Origin: Verrucomicrobiota bacterium
GTDB lineage: Bacteria; Verrucomicrobiota; Verrucomicrobiia; Limisphaerales; UBA1319
DNA: 64,000 nucleotides
Direction of reading: 5' to 3'
Assembly: GCA_022711435.1 (NCBI GenBank)
Contig: JAKLFB010000022.1
Coordinates: forward strand, 33,420-97,419
The position numbers were made by a program, and so were the translations under genes. Each line of letters starts with the position of its first letter. Within the stretch, counting starts at the first letter, position 1. Below the pieces are notes generated by a model. The model was given only the letters and a program-made list of their open reading frames with translations. It was not told the origin of the DNA and did no database searches. Shown in pieces: positions 1-6,918 of the stretch.

Positions 1-1
1 G

Positions 2-517
2 ACCAACGAGACGATCCTGGTCTGGACGGGGCTGCCGGTGCTGGTACCGTATGCGTGCGCGGCGGTGGACGGGTCGGATCGTTTTGTGCAGTTCGGCCTG
101 TTCGCTTCTGCGCCGAACACGAACCCGGCGCCGACGGAGCTGTGGAGCCAGGTGGCCGGCCGGAGCAACCAGGTCTTCTACTCGTGGGAGATCACCGGGG
201 AGCGGCTGCTGCAGGTGAAGGTGCTGGGCCAGATCCTGCGGATCGCGGCGCCCCCCGAGACGATCCCGATCCGCCCGGATCTGAACCGGCCGGCCACCCT
301 GGAGCAGACATGGCTGGACGCCGTGGCGCGGTTCTTGGGGAACACGGTGACCGAGATCACGCGGGAGACGCCGACCCGGTATTTGCTGAGCCGGCGCGGG
401 CACTTGGGATTGACGGCGACGGAGCTGGTGCTGCTGGTCAACGCGATCGACGATCCGCGGTTCCCGCTGTTTGGATATGCTCTGCCGCCTGCGAGCGCGG
501 ATGCCCGGCGGCGGTGA
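2..517 (+). CDS. 3' end of an unrecognised gene (partial)
   Basis: The frame is open from base 2 to a TGA at 515-517, so 171 residues of the C-terminal part are visible and the start lies before the window. The GTG at 38 need not be a start. The visible part is a mixed alpha/beta sequence with no transmembrane segment, no cysteine cluster and no motif I recognise; its end is rich in Ala, Pro and Arg. It ends 18 bases before pdxJ on the same strand, so it may be the upstream gene of the pdxJ-acpS unit. No function can be assigned from this piece. Confidence 0.6.
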   Translation, partial: TNETILVWTGLPVLVPYACAAVDGSDRFVQFGLFASAPNTNPAPTELWSQVAGRSNQVFYSWEITGERLLQVKVLGQILRIAAPPETIPIRPDLNRPATLEQTWLDAVARFLGNTVTEITRETPTRYLLSRRGHLGLTATELVLLVNAIDDPRFPLFGYALPPASADARRR

Positions 518-535
518 CGAGGGCGGCTTGAGGTT

Positions 536-1279
536 ATGCTGAAGCTCGGCGTCAACATCGATCATGTGGCGACCTTGCGGCAGGCCCGGTACCGGGGGAT
601 CGAGGGAGGCGAGCCGGATCCGGTCGCGGCGGCCCGGATCTGCGAGGAGTCGGGCGCTCATGGGATCACGGCCCATTTGCGGGAGGATCGCCGCCACATC
701 CAGGACCGGGACATCTGGCGGCTGCGCCGGGAGGTCCGGACCCGATTGAACCTGGAGATGGCCAATGTGCCGGAGATCCTCGACATCGCGCTGCGCTTGC
801 GTCCGGACATCGTGTGCATGGTGCCGGAGCGGCGGGAGGAGGTCACCACCGAAGGGGGTCTGGATGTGGCGGGCCAGGAAGCGGCGCTGAAAAGAAGCTG
901 CGCCCGGTTTGCAGGGGCGGGGATCGAAGTGAGCTTGTTTATCGCCCCGGATCCGATCCAGGTGGAGGCGGCGGCCCGGGTGGGCGCCGGGTGGATCGAG
1001 CTGCATACGGGTGCGATGGCAGAGGCGTATTCGCGATCCGCGGACTGGGGGATGGAGGCGGGCCGCCTGGCGGCCGCTGCGCGCCAGGCCGGCGAGCTCG
1101 GCCTGCGCGTGAACGCAGGCCATGGATTGAGCTGCCAGAATCTCCGGGGGCTGTTCGATGTGCCGCACCTGGTCGAGCTCAACATCGGGCACAGCATCAT
1201 CAGCCGCGCGATCACCGTCGGGCTGGCGCAGGCGGTGCGGGAGATGCTCAACGCGATGCGGGAATATCCTGGCCCATGA
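536..1279 (+). CDS. pdxJ: Pyridoxine 5'-phosphate synthase PdxJ
   Basis: PdxJ condenses 1-deoxy-D-xylulose 5-phosphate with 3-amino-2-oxopropyl phosphate to give pyridoxine 5'-phosphate, the ring-closing step of DXP-dependent vitamin B6 synthesis in the cytoplasm. The 247-residue protein has the usual length and opens with the family signature LGVNIDHVATLRQ (His10). The active-site stretch HGITAHLREDRRHI (around 42-54), Glu74 in LNLEMAN and His196 in NAGHGL are all in place. A GAGG lies just upstream of the ATG. The stop overlaps the start of acpS (ATGA), the common pdxJ-acpS pairing, so the two are probably co-translated. Confidence 0.97.
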   Translation: MLKLGVNIDHVATLRQARYRGIEGGEPDPVAAARICEESGAHGITAHLREDRRHIQDRDIWRLRREVRTRLNLEMANVPEILDIALRLRPDIVCMVPERREEVTTEGGLDVAGQEAALKRSCARFAGAGIEVSLFIAPDPIQVEAAARVGAGWIELHTGAMAEAYSRSADWGMEAGRLAAAARQAGELGLRVNAGHGLSCQNLRGLFDVPHLVELNIGHSIISRAITVGLAQAVREMLNAMREYPGP

Positions 1280-1686
1280 TTCTCGGCACCGGGATCGACC
1301 TGGTCGAGGTGGATCGGATGCGAGCCACGCTGGGCCGGTTTGGGGATCGGTTTCTCGAGCGCGTCTTGCGCCCGGGGGAGATCGAGTATTGCCGGCAGTA
1401 TCGGGATCCGGTGCTGCACGTGGCGGCGCGATTCGCGGCCAAGGAGGCGATCAGCAAGGCCTTCGGGACGGGCATCGGCGCCCGGCTGAGCTGGCTCGAT
1501 CTGGAGGTGGGCCGGCAGCCTTCGGGCGAGCCGTTTGTGATCCTGCACGGGAAAGCCCGCGGGCTGATGGCCGAGCGCGGCGCTGACGACTTGCGGATCA
1601 GCCTGAGCCACACGGCTCACCATGCGATTGCCATGGCGGTGCTGTCGGGCCCCGGGGCCGAGGCTGCGCCTGCGCAGAGGCCGTGA
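1276..1686 (+). CDS. acpS: Holo-[acyl-carrier-protein] synthase AcpS
   Basis: AcpS transfers 4'-phosphopantetheine from CoA to the serine of acyl carrier protein, switching on the fatty acid carrier; its substrate here would be the acpP product at 30286-30531. The ATG at 1276 overlaps the pdxJ stop. From it the protein reads 136 residues, begins MILGTGIDLVEV and carries both magnesium ligands, Asp8 and Glu57, the latter in RFAAKEAISKAFGTG. The C-terminal SLSHTAHHAIAMAV strand is also typical. A much longer upstream extension of this frame lies inside pdxJ and is not a gene. It converges on the transporter at 1772. Confidence 0.96.
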   Translation: MILGTGIDLVEVDRMRATLGRFGDRFLERVLRPGEIEYCRQYRDPVLHVAARFAAKEAISKAFGTGIGARLSWLDLEVGRQPSGEPFVILHGKARGLMAERGADDLRISLSHTAHHAIAMAVLSGPGAEAAPAQRP

Positions 1687-1771
1687 ACAGGGCCCGCTGC
1701 GGGCGCGCGCTGCGGCCAGGGGAGCCGAAGCCGGACCGCAGACACCGGGCGAGCCGGCCCTGCCTGCCGGA

Positions 1772-3667
1772 TCAGCCTTCCTTTTGGAGGTAGGTTTTCC
1801 CGCGGTAGCGAAAAGACAGCACCAGGAAGAGGAATGCCGCGGCGGCCATCAGGCCGGCGAAGACCCAGAAAAAGGTGGCGAGCGACAGGCGCTGGAGGGG
1901 GGCGAGAAGAGCGACAAGGACATTGCCGAGCGTGACGCACAGCTGCCAGCAACCGACGATGGTGGATTTCATGGCGCGGGGCGCCTGGGTGTAGGCGAAC
2001 TCAAGCCCGGTGACGGAGACCAGGACCTCGGCGGCGGTCAGGAGCAGGAACGGAATGAGCTGCCAGAACACGTGGATGCGCCCCGGGCCGGCGGAATCGA
2101 TCCGGGCCTGGAGGAGGGCCACGGCGACAAAAGACGCGGCGGCGATGAACATGCCGATGGTCATCCGGGTGAGCGGGGCCAGGGGGCGGCCGCGGCGCGC
2201 GCACGGCTCGAGGATGGCCGCGTTGAGCGCGGGGATGATGATCATGACCAGGAGCGGATTGAGGGCGGCGATTTGAGCGGGCAGCAGCTCGATGGACCGA
2301 GCGCCTCCATAGACCGCCTGCAGAATGGCTGCAATCAATCCCCAGAGGACAAGGCCGGCCATCGCGGCGAGTGCGGCGGATCGCGAGACGGGCCGATTGG
2401 ACACCCATCGGAACAAGCCGATCGCGCCCGCCAGCGCGCCGAGAATCGTTCCGGGAACGACCCAGCCGTTCCAGAGGATGGTGGGCACCGTGAAGGCAAG
2501 GTTCATCGACTTGGCCTGCTCGATCCAGGTCGAGGAGTGCTGATCGAAGAGGGCCCAGAACACGCTGACCATGGAGAAGACCAGCAGGATGCGCAGGACG
2601 GCGGGCGGGCCTTCGGCGGCCTCCTCGCCAAACCGGCGGCGGGCGGGGGCCCAAAAATCGTCGGCCGCGGCGCGCGCCCGGCGATGGCGGAGGCTGAAGA
2701 GCAGGATGGATAGAAAGCCCGTATCGGTTTGGATCCGCTGGCGCAAGCCGAACAAGGCGAGCCCGGCCAGGGGAGCGGCCACGGCGAGGACGGCGTAGGG
2801 CCAGTATTGGCGGGCGATGTTCGAGGCGGCCTGGGCGACTGCGCCCGAGGGGCCGTTCATCGCCGCCGACACCACCTGCTCCGCGGCAGCAGCTCCCACT
2901 CCCACCACCACCAGCACGGGGACGATCAGAAGCGAGGAGGTGATGAAATCCAGAAACCCGAGCCGGCCGCCAGGCTTGGGCGGGATGCGCACAAAGCGTT
3001 TTCGGCCGAGCCAGAACACGAAGGTGGCGACGGCCATCAGGACACCCGGGACACCAAAGGCGACCTCGGCGCCCCAGCGCTGGTATAGGAACGGGGTGAG
3101 CAGGCTGGCGAAGAACGAGCCGAAATTGATGATGAAATAGAAGACCTGGAAGACGCGGGTGACGAGGTGGCTGTTGCGCGCGGTGAACTGGTCGCCGACG
3201 TTGGCGGAGACGCAGGGCTTGATGCCTCCGGAGCCGAGCGCGATGAGCGCCAGGCCGGCGAAGGCGGCCGACTCCGCCCACGGGATGTTGCCGGTGGCGC
3301 CAGCCCGGCCCGCCATGGCCATCGCCGCATGCCCGGCGCAGTAGATGAGGGAGATCCAGAGAATCACCCGGTACTTGCCCAGCAGGCGGTCTGCGAGGAT
3401 GGCGCCGATCATCGGGAAGAGGTAGACGCCGGCCATGAACAGGTGCGTGATTTGGGTGGCCCGCACCTTCGAGGCGGCGAGCAGGTCGGGATCGACCGCC
3501 GGCTCGGCGGCGAATCCCAAGAAGAGGCCCACCAGGTAGATGTAGAGGATCTGGCGCATCCCGTAGAACGAGAAGCGTTCCGCGCCCTCGTTGCCGACGA
3601 TGTAGGGGATGCCAGGCGGGAACCGGTCATCGCGGACCGGGGCGGCGGGCGAGGGTGAATCAGGCAT
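1772..3667 (-). CDS. POT-family (proton-dependent peptide) transporter
   Basis: This is a 631-residue inner-membrane protein of the proton-coupled oligopeptide transporter family within the MFS. The first helix carries the family's ExxER motif (EGAERFSFYGMR, about residues 25-36), followed by GVYLFPMIGAILADRLLGKY and twelve or more hydrophobic segments, with the long central and C-terminal helices usual in bacterial members. It most likely imports di- or tripeptides, although family members that carry other small solutes exist. A 272-bp repeat element ends only 13 bases upstream of the ATG, counting the target duplication, and no Shine-Dalgarno sequence is visible there, so the native leader and promoter have probably been displaced. 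Confidence 0.93.
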   Translation of the reverse strand: MPDSPSPAAPVRDDRFPPGIPYIVGNEGAERFSFYGMRQILYIYLVGLFLGFAAEPAVDPDLLAASKVRATQITHLFMAGVYLFPMIGAILADRLLGKYRVILWISLIYCAGHAAMAMAGRAGATGNIPWAESAAFAGLALIALGSGGIKPCVSANVGDQFTARNSHLVTRVFQVFYFIINFGSFFASLLTPFLYQRWGAEVAFGVPGVLMAVATFVFWLGRKRFVRIPPKPGGRLGFLDFITSSLLIVPVLVVVGVGAAAAEQVVSAAMNGPSGAVAQAASNIARQYWPYAVLAVAAPLAGLALFGLRQRIQTDTGFLSILLFSLRHRRARAAADDFWAPARRRFGEEAAEGPPAVLRILLVFSMVSVFWALFDQHSSTWIEQAKSMNLAFTVPTILWNGWVVPGTILGALAGAIGLFRWVSNRPVSRSAALAAMAGLVLWGLIAAILQAVYGGARSIELLPAQIAALNPLLVMIIIPALNAAILEPCARRGRPLAPLTRMTIGMFIAAASFVAVALLQARIDSAGPGRIHVFWQLIPFLLLTAAEVLVSVTGLEFAYTQAPRAMKSTIVGCWQLCVTLGNVLVALLAPLQRLSLATFFWVFAGLMAAAAFLFLVLSFRYRGKTYLQKEG

Positions 3668-3680
3668 GAGAGTCGGCTAA

Positions 3681-3952
3681 GGGTCTGTGCAAAAATTAAT
3701 TCCCATTTTGCTGGAGGGGATTGGGCGGGCTGGCAAGGCGCGACGAGCGAGCATACCCGCGCGGTCTGTGAGCGAGGAGCAACACAGCCAGCGCGCCCAA
3801 GGCACCCAGCCCGCAGGGGCGGGGCGGCGCCGGGCCATCTGCTTCGTTGCTCGGCCGGTCGAGTATCGCAGGGGATACACTCCCTCCCTTGCGCCTCGCA
3901 TCGGGCCCGGCGGCGCTCCCGCCAAAATCGGAAGTAATTTTTGCACAGGCCC
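3681..3952 (+). mobile_element. MITE-like element, copy 1 (272 bp)
   Basis: Both ends carry the inverted terminal repeat that starts GGGTCTGTGCAAAAATTA, with one substitution at the right end. It is flanked by TAA (3678-3680) and TGA (3953-3955), the remains of a 3-bp target duplication. The body is about 95 percent identical by eye to the copies at 10122 and 35654. It encodes no transposase; the open frames inside it are too short and poorly supported to be genes. It lies immediately upstream of the POT transporter start. It is one base shorter than the other two full copies. Confidence 0.85.
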
Positions 3953-4047
3953 TGAGGAAAGGGCTCGGGACGGCGCCAGCGCTATCCGGACACGTCCTTT
4001 CGTTTCATGAGCCATTCGATGTCGGCGATGGAAGAGGCAGGCCCGCG

Positions 4048-4956
4048 TCATCGGAACCGGCGCAGGGACCGGAGAAACGCGACCGAATCCTCGATGTCTT
4101 GTTTGATCTCCGGCTCCGTTCGAGGCACGCCCTGGATGCCTTCGATCTCGATGGTGACCGGCCCCCGGTAGCGGTGCTGGTCGAGAATGCGGAAGATCCG
4201 GGGGAAATCGACAATGCCGCGGCCGAGCGCCGGGAAGTGCCAGTCGCCGGCCTTGCCGTTATGGTCCTTGACCTCGACGGTGGCGACGTGATCGATGATC
4301 TTCTCGAGCTCGTCGGCAGCCCGGGCGGTTGCGTTGTAGAAGTGGATGTTGCCGGTATCGAAGTTGACCCGGACGTTGGGGTGATCGACGCGGGCCATGG
4401 TCTCGAGATGCTCGCCGGCATTGGCGCCGAGGTCCGGATGTGTTTCGAGGGCGATGACGACTCCGTGGCGGGCGGCGCGCCGGCCCGCCTGGCGAAGGCG
4501 GTCATACATGGCTGCCTTGGGAGTGTCGCGCCGTTTGGGGGAGAAAAAGAGATAGGGAACGCCGAGCCGGGCGCAGGCAGCGAGCTGCTGATCGAGATGG
4601 TCCAGGCCGGCGGGCTGGGAGAGATCGGCATTGGCGCGCAGGACGACGGGCGTGAGCGAGCATTGCGCCAGCCGTTGGCGGACGGCATCGACCTGATCGG
4701 AAGCGGGCGCGTCCATGAACACGTATCGAACGCCGATCGACGGCAGATGCGCCCAGGCCGACGCCGCGAAGGGGCCATAATTGGCCAGGCGACAGGCCAG
4801 CGCACAAAAAGGGTCGGGCTCCGGGGCAATGGCGGCCGGGGCGTCGGCGCGAGCTGTCGGCGCGGCGGGTCTCTGGATGAGCCCGATCCATCCCAGCGCG
4901 CTGGCGGCCTGGAGAAAGGCTCGACGCGAATGTCGATGAATCCGGTCCTTGAACAT
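4048..4956 (-). CDS. Exported sugar phosphate isomerase/epimerase-like TIM-barrel protein
   Basis: The 302-residue protein starts with a twin-arginine type leader (SRRAFLQAASALGWIGL, about 10-26), so a folded protein is probably exported. The mature part is a xylose-isomerase-like TIM barrel: GVVIALETHPDLGAN, VRVNFDTGNIHFYN, VATVEVKDHNGKAGDWHFPALGRG and PVTIEIEG carry the acidic and His residues that bind metal in this superfamily. Family members include epimerases and, in relatives of this phylum, enzymes acting on 3-keto-glycosides. The exact substrate cannot be read from the sequence. It stands alone between the first repeat element and the cassette at 5014-5857. Confidence 0.85.
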   Translation of the reverse strand: MFKDRIHRHSRRAFLQAASALGWIGLIQRPAAPTARADAPAAIAPEPDPFCALACRLANYGPFAASAWAHLPSIGVRYVFMDAPASDQVDAVRQRLAQCSLTPVVLRANADLSQPAGLDHLDQQLAACARLGVPYLFFSPKRRDTPKAAMYDRLRQAGRRAARHGVVIALETHPDLGANAGEHLETMARVDHPNVRVNFDTGNIHFYNATARAADELEKIIDHVATVEVKDHNGKAGDWHFPALGRGIVDFPRIFRILDQHRYRGPVTIEIEGIQGVPRTEPEIKQDIEDSVAFLRSLRRFR

Positions 4957-5013
4957 TGGTTTTTGGAGGATTCTAGGTAGAGTTGTGATCTTGTGTCAAC
5001 CGTCGGGAAGGGA

Positions 5014-5044
5014 TTACCTCGGCGGCTACGGTGCATCAAGGGTC
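5014..5044 (+). repeat. Left member of an imperfect direct repeat
   Basis: About 31 bases (TTACCTCGGCGGCTACGGTG onward, ending CAAGGGTC) recur with a few changes at 5826-5857 in the same orientation. The two copies bracket an 0.8-kb stretch holding an AbrB-like gene and a transposase remnant, which suggests an inserted or duplicated block. Confidence 0.5.
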
Positions 5045-5082
5045 AAGGTTCGATTCTGCTGAAAAAGCGTTCTGACTAATTT

Positions 5083-5262
5083 TTAGGTTTTCGAGTGGGG
5101 GGGCAGGGCTTCGAGGCGCAACAAGCGCAAGTCCGACCGGCCGATCAGTTGCCACTGCACCCGCTCGCCCGCCTGGACATCCAAAGCCGCGGCCAGGGGC
5201 AAGGGCAGGTTCACAAAGAAGCGGGGCGGGCGCTGCCGGGATCGAATGACCTGCACTTTCAT
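5083..5262 (-). CDS. Small AbrB/MazE-like DNA-binding protein
   Basis: From the Met at 5262 the protein is 59 residues, MKVQVIRSR onward; an alternative ATG six codons upstream is also possible. The segment FFVNLPLPLAAALDVQAGERVQWQLI resembles the swapped-hairpin SpoVT/AbrB fold found in antitoxins and small transcription regulators. No toxin partner is adjacent. It is transcribed away from a transposase remnant on the other strand, so it may be an accessory gene of that insertion sequence. Two 8-bp direct repeats lie over its predicted promoter, which would fit autoregulation. Fold assignment is by eye from a very short protein. Confidence 0.6.
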   Translation of the reverse strand: MKVQVIRSRQRPPRFFVNLPLPLAAALDVQAGERVQWQLIGRSDLRLLRLEALPPHSKT

Positions 5263-5284
5263 CACATATTCTGCTTGCATGGCG

Positions 5285-5316
5285 ATAGACTACTGTATAG
5301 ACTAGCCTGATGTCAA
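5285..5316 (-). promoter_or_regulatory. Candidate promoter and operator of the AbrB-like gene
   Basis: On the minus strand TTGACA (5311-5316) is followed after 18 bases by TAGTCT (5287-5292), a plausible sigma-70 promoter with a weak -10. Overlapping the -10 are two direct copies of ATAGACTA (plus strand, 5285-5292 and 5297-5304) spaced 12 bases start to start, about one helical turn. This is where an autoregulator would be expected to bind. Confidence 0.45.
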
Positions 5317-5354
5317 TGGTTGATTGGCGCTTTTTGAGCCCTCCGTTGTGATGA

Positions 5355-5681
5355 GCCTGCCGCACTTCTCGATTGGATGCGCGGGTGGAGGCGGGATGGG
5401 TATCGCGGCGGAGCCGGCAGCGGCTGGATTCGACGCTGCGGGGGCACTTGCGCAAGCTGGCAGGCGGGTTGACCACGCGGGCTGTGCTGGAGAAGTTCGC
5501 CGCCATCCAGATGGTGGATGTGCACTTTCCCACGACCGACGGGCGGGAGCTGGTGTTCCGGCGCTACACCCAACCGGAGAAGGACCAGAAGATCCTGCTG
5601 GCACAACTGGGCTGGGAGCTGCCGGATCAACCACCACCGCGGATCACGGCCAAAGCGGATTTAGTCGATCCGACGCTCTGA
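5355..5681 (+). pseudogene. C-terminal remnant of an IS1634/IS4-like transposase
   Basis: The frame ends at 5681 and reads ...AVLEKFAAIQMVDVHFPTTDGREL, then RRYTQPEKDQKILLAQL and QPPPRIT, the characteristic C-terminal tail of IS1634-type (DDE) transposases. Two in-frame stops lie just upstream (5349-5354) and no DDE catalytic part is present, so only about 100 residues of a protein normally several times longer survive. It cannot encode an active transposase. It marks the block at 5014-5857 as old mobile DNA. Confidence 0.75.
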
Positions 5682-5825
5682 GTCACCACCGAGGTTTGGT
5701 GCAGACCTTTGAGGTCGGAAGGCGATTTATCAAGGACTTACGCATGACGAATCCCTCCAGTTGCGAAAGTCCGGTTAGATGCGACCCCATCGTCTTATCT
5801 TTCATCCGAATCAAGGTCCGCCTCG

Positions 5826-5857
5826 TTACCATCGGCGGCTACGATGGGTCAAGGGTC
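5826..5857 (+). repeat. Right member of an imperfect direct repeat
   Basis: This stretch (TTACCATCGGCGGCTACGAT onward, ending CAAGGGTC) matches 5014-5044 at roughly 28 of 32 positions in direct orientation. It lies 17 bases from the 3' end of the sugar-binding lipoprotein gene. The 5682-5825 interval before it shows no gene. Confidence 0.5.
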
Positions 5858-5874
5858 GGGATGGCCGCCGGCCG

Positions 5875-6846
5875 TCAAGGAGGGGCCACGGGGCTGGCGC
5901 CAGGGAGAACGGAGTTGCGGGTGATCAACCGGAAGGGGATGAAGACCGATGGTTCGAAAGGCTGGTGGCGGACGATTTGAAGGGCGGTGAGGATGGCGGT
6001 GCTTCCCTGGGCGCGGGCGTCCTGGAAGACGGTGGCGTCGAGGCGGCCTTGCTGGATCGCCTGCAGGGCGTCGGCGATGGCATCGATCCCGACGACGATC
6101 CGGTCCTTGAGCCGGGACTGCTCGAGGGCGATAAGGGCGCCCATGGCCATCTCGTCGTTCTGGGCGAAGACGGCGTGGATCTTGGCGCCGTGGGCCTGGA
6201 TCCAGTTCTCCATGAGCGCCATGGCTTTGGCGCGATCCCAATCCGCGGTCTGCTCGGCCAGGAGCTTGAGGGCGGGATAGCGGGCGAGGACATCGCGGGC
6301 GCCCTGGTCGCGTTTGATCTGCGCGGCCTGCCCCATGAAACCGTGGATCATGACGACGTTGCCTTGGCCCTCGAGGCGGCGGGCGATGTACTCCATCGCG
6401 ATGCGGGCGGATTCCTCGTCGCGAGAGCCGACAAAGGCGGTGGGAGATGAGCGAGTCTCGGAATTGACATTGACGATGGGGATGCCGGCGGCAAGGGCTC
6501 TGTCGACGGCGGGCGAGCTGGCTTCGACCTCGCACGGGTTCAGGACGATGGCGTGGACGCGCTGGGCGACGAAGCTCTCGACTTGCTGGACCTGGCGTTC
6601 GGCGTTGCGCTGGGCGTCGCTGACGACGAGGCGGACGCCGAGCTGCCGGGCCTGGTCCTCCATGGCCCGGTGGAGCATGACAATGAATTCGGAGGAGAGA
6701 TTCAGCAAGGAGACGCCGATGACGACCGGCTGGGACGGGGGCGCATCCGGAGCGGGATCGGCCGCAGGCCGGCAGCCGGAGAGAAGAGCCAGGAGGCATC
6801 CCCAGCCGCCGGCGATGCCCGCCATGAAAAGAAGCACGCGTTTCAT
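5875..6846 (-). CDS. RbsB-like sugar-binding lipoprotein
   Basis: The 323-residue protein has a lipoprotein signal peptide ending LLALLSGC (Cys about 26), then a type I periplasmic binding protein fold: VVIGVSLLNLSSEFIVMLHRAM, a VVSDAQRNAERQVQQVE stretch, VHAIVLNPCE, AGIPIVNVNSE, and AVFAQNDEMAMGALIAL near the C-terminus. This matches ribose/galactose binding proteins that feed ABC importers. No ABC ATPase or permease gene is adjacent, so it either serves a transporter elsewhere or acts as a ligand sensor. The sugar it binds cannot be predicted. Confidence 0.88.
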   Translation of the reverse strand: MKRVLLFMAGIAGGWGCLLALLSGCRPAADPAPDAPPSQPVVIGVSLLNLSSEFIVMLHRAMEDQARQLGVRLVVSDAQRNAERQVQQVESFVAQRVHAIVLNPCEVEASSPAVDRALAAGIPIVNVNSETRSSPTAFVGSRDEESARIAMEYIARRLEGQGNVVMIHGFMGQAAQIKRDQGARDVLARYPALKLLAEQTADWDRAKAMALMENWIQAHGAKIHAVFAQNDEMAMGALIALEQSRLKDRIVVGIDAIADALQAIQQGRLDATVFQDARAQGSTAILTALQIVRHQPFEPSVFIPFRLITRNSVLPGASPVAPP

Positions 6847-6918
6847 CGTTCCGGACGGCAGGGTATCACGCAGCCGGCAGGCAGCACAAAAACAACTTGG
6901 GATGACGGGGGCAGACCC

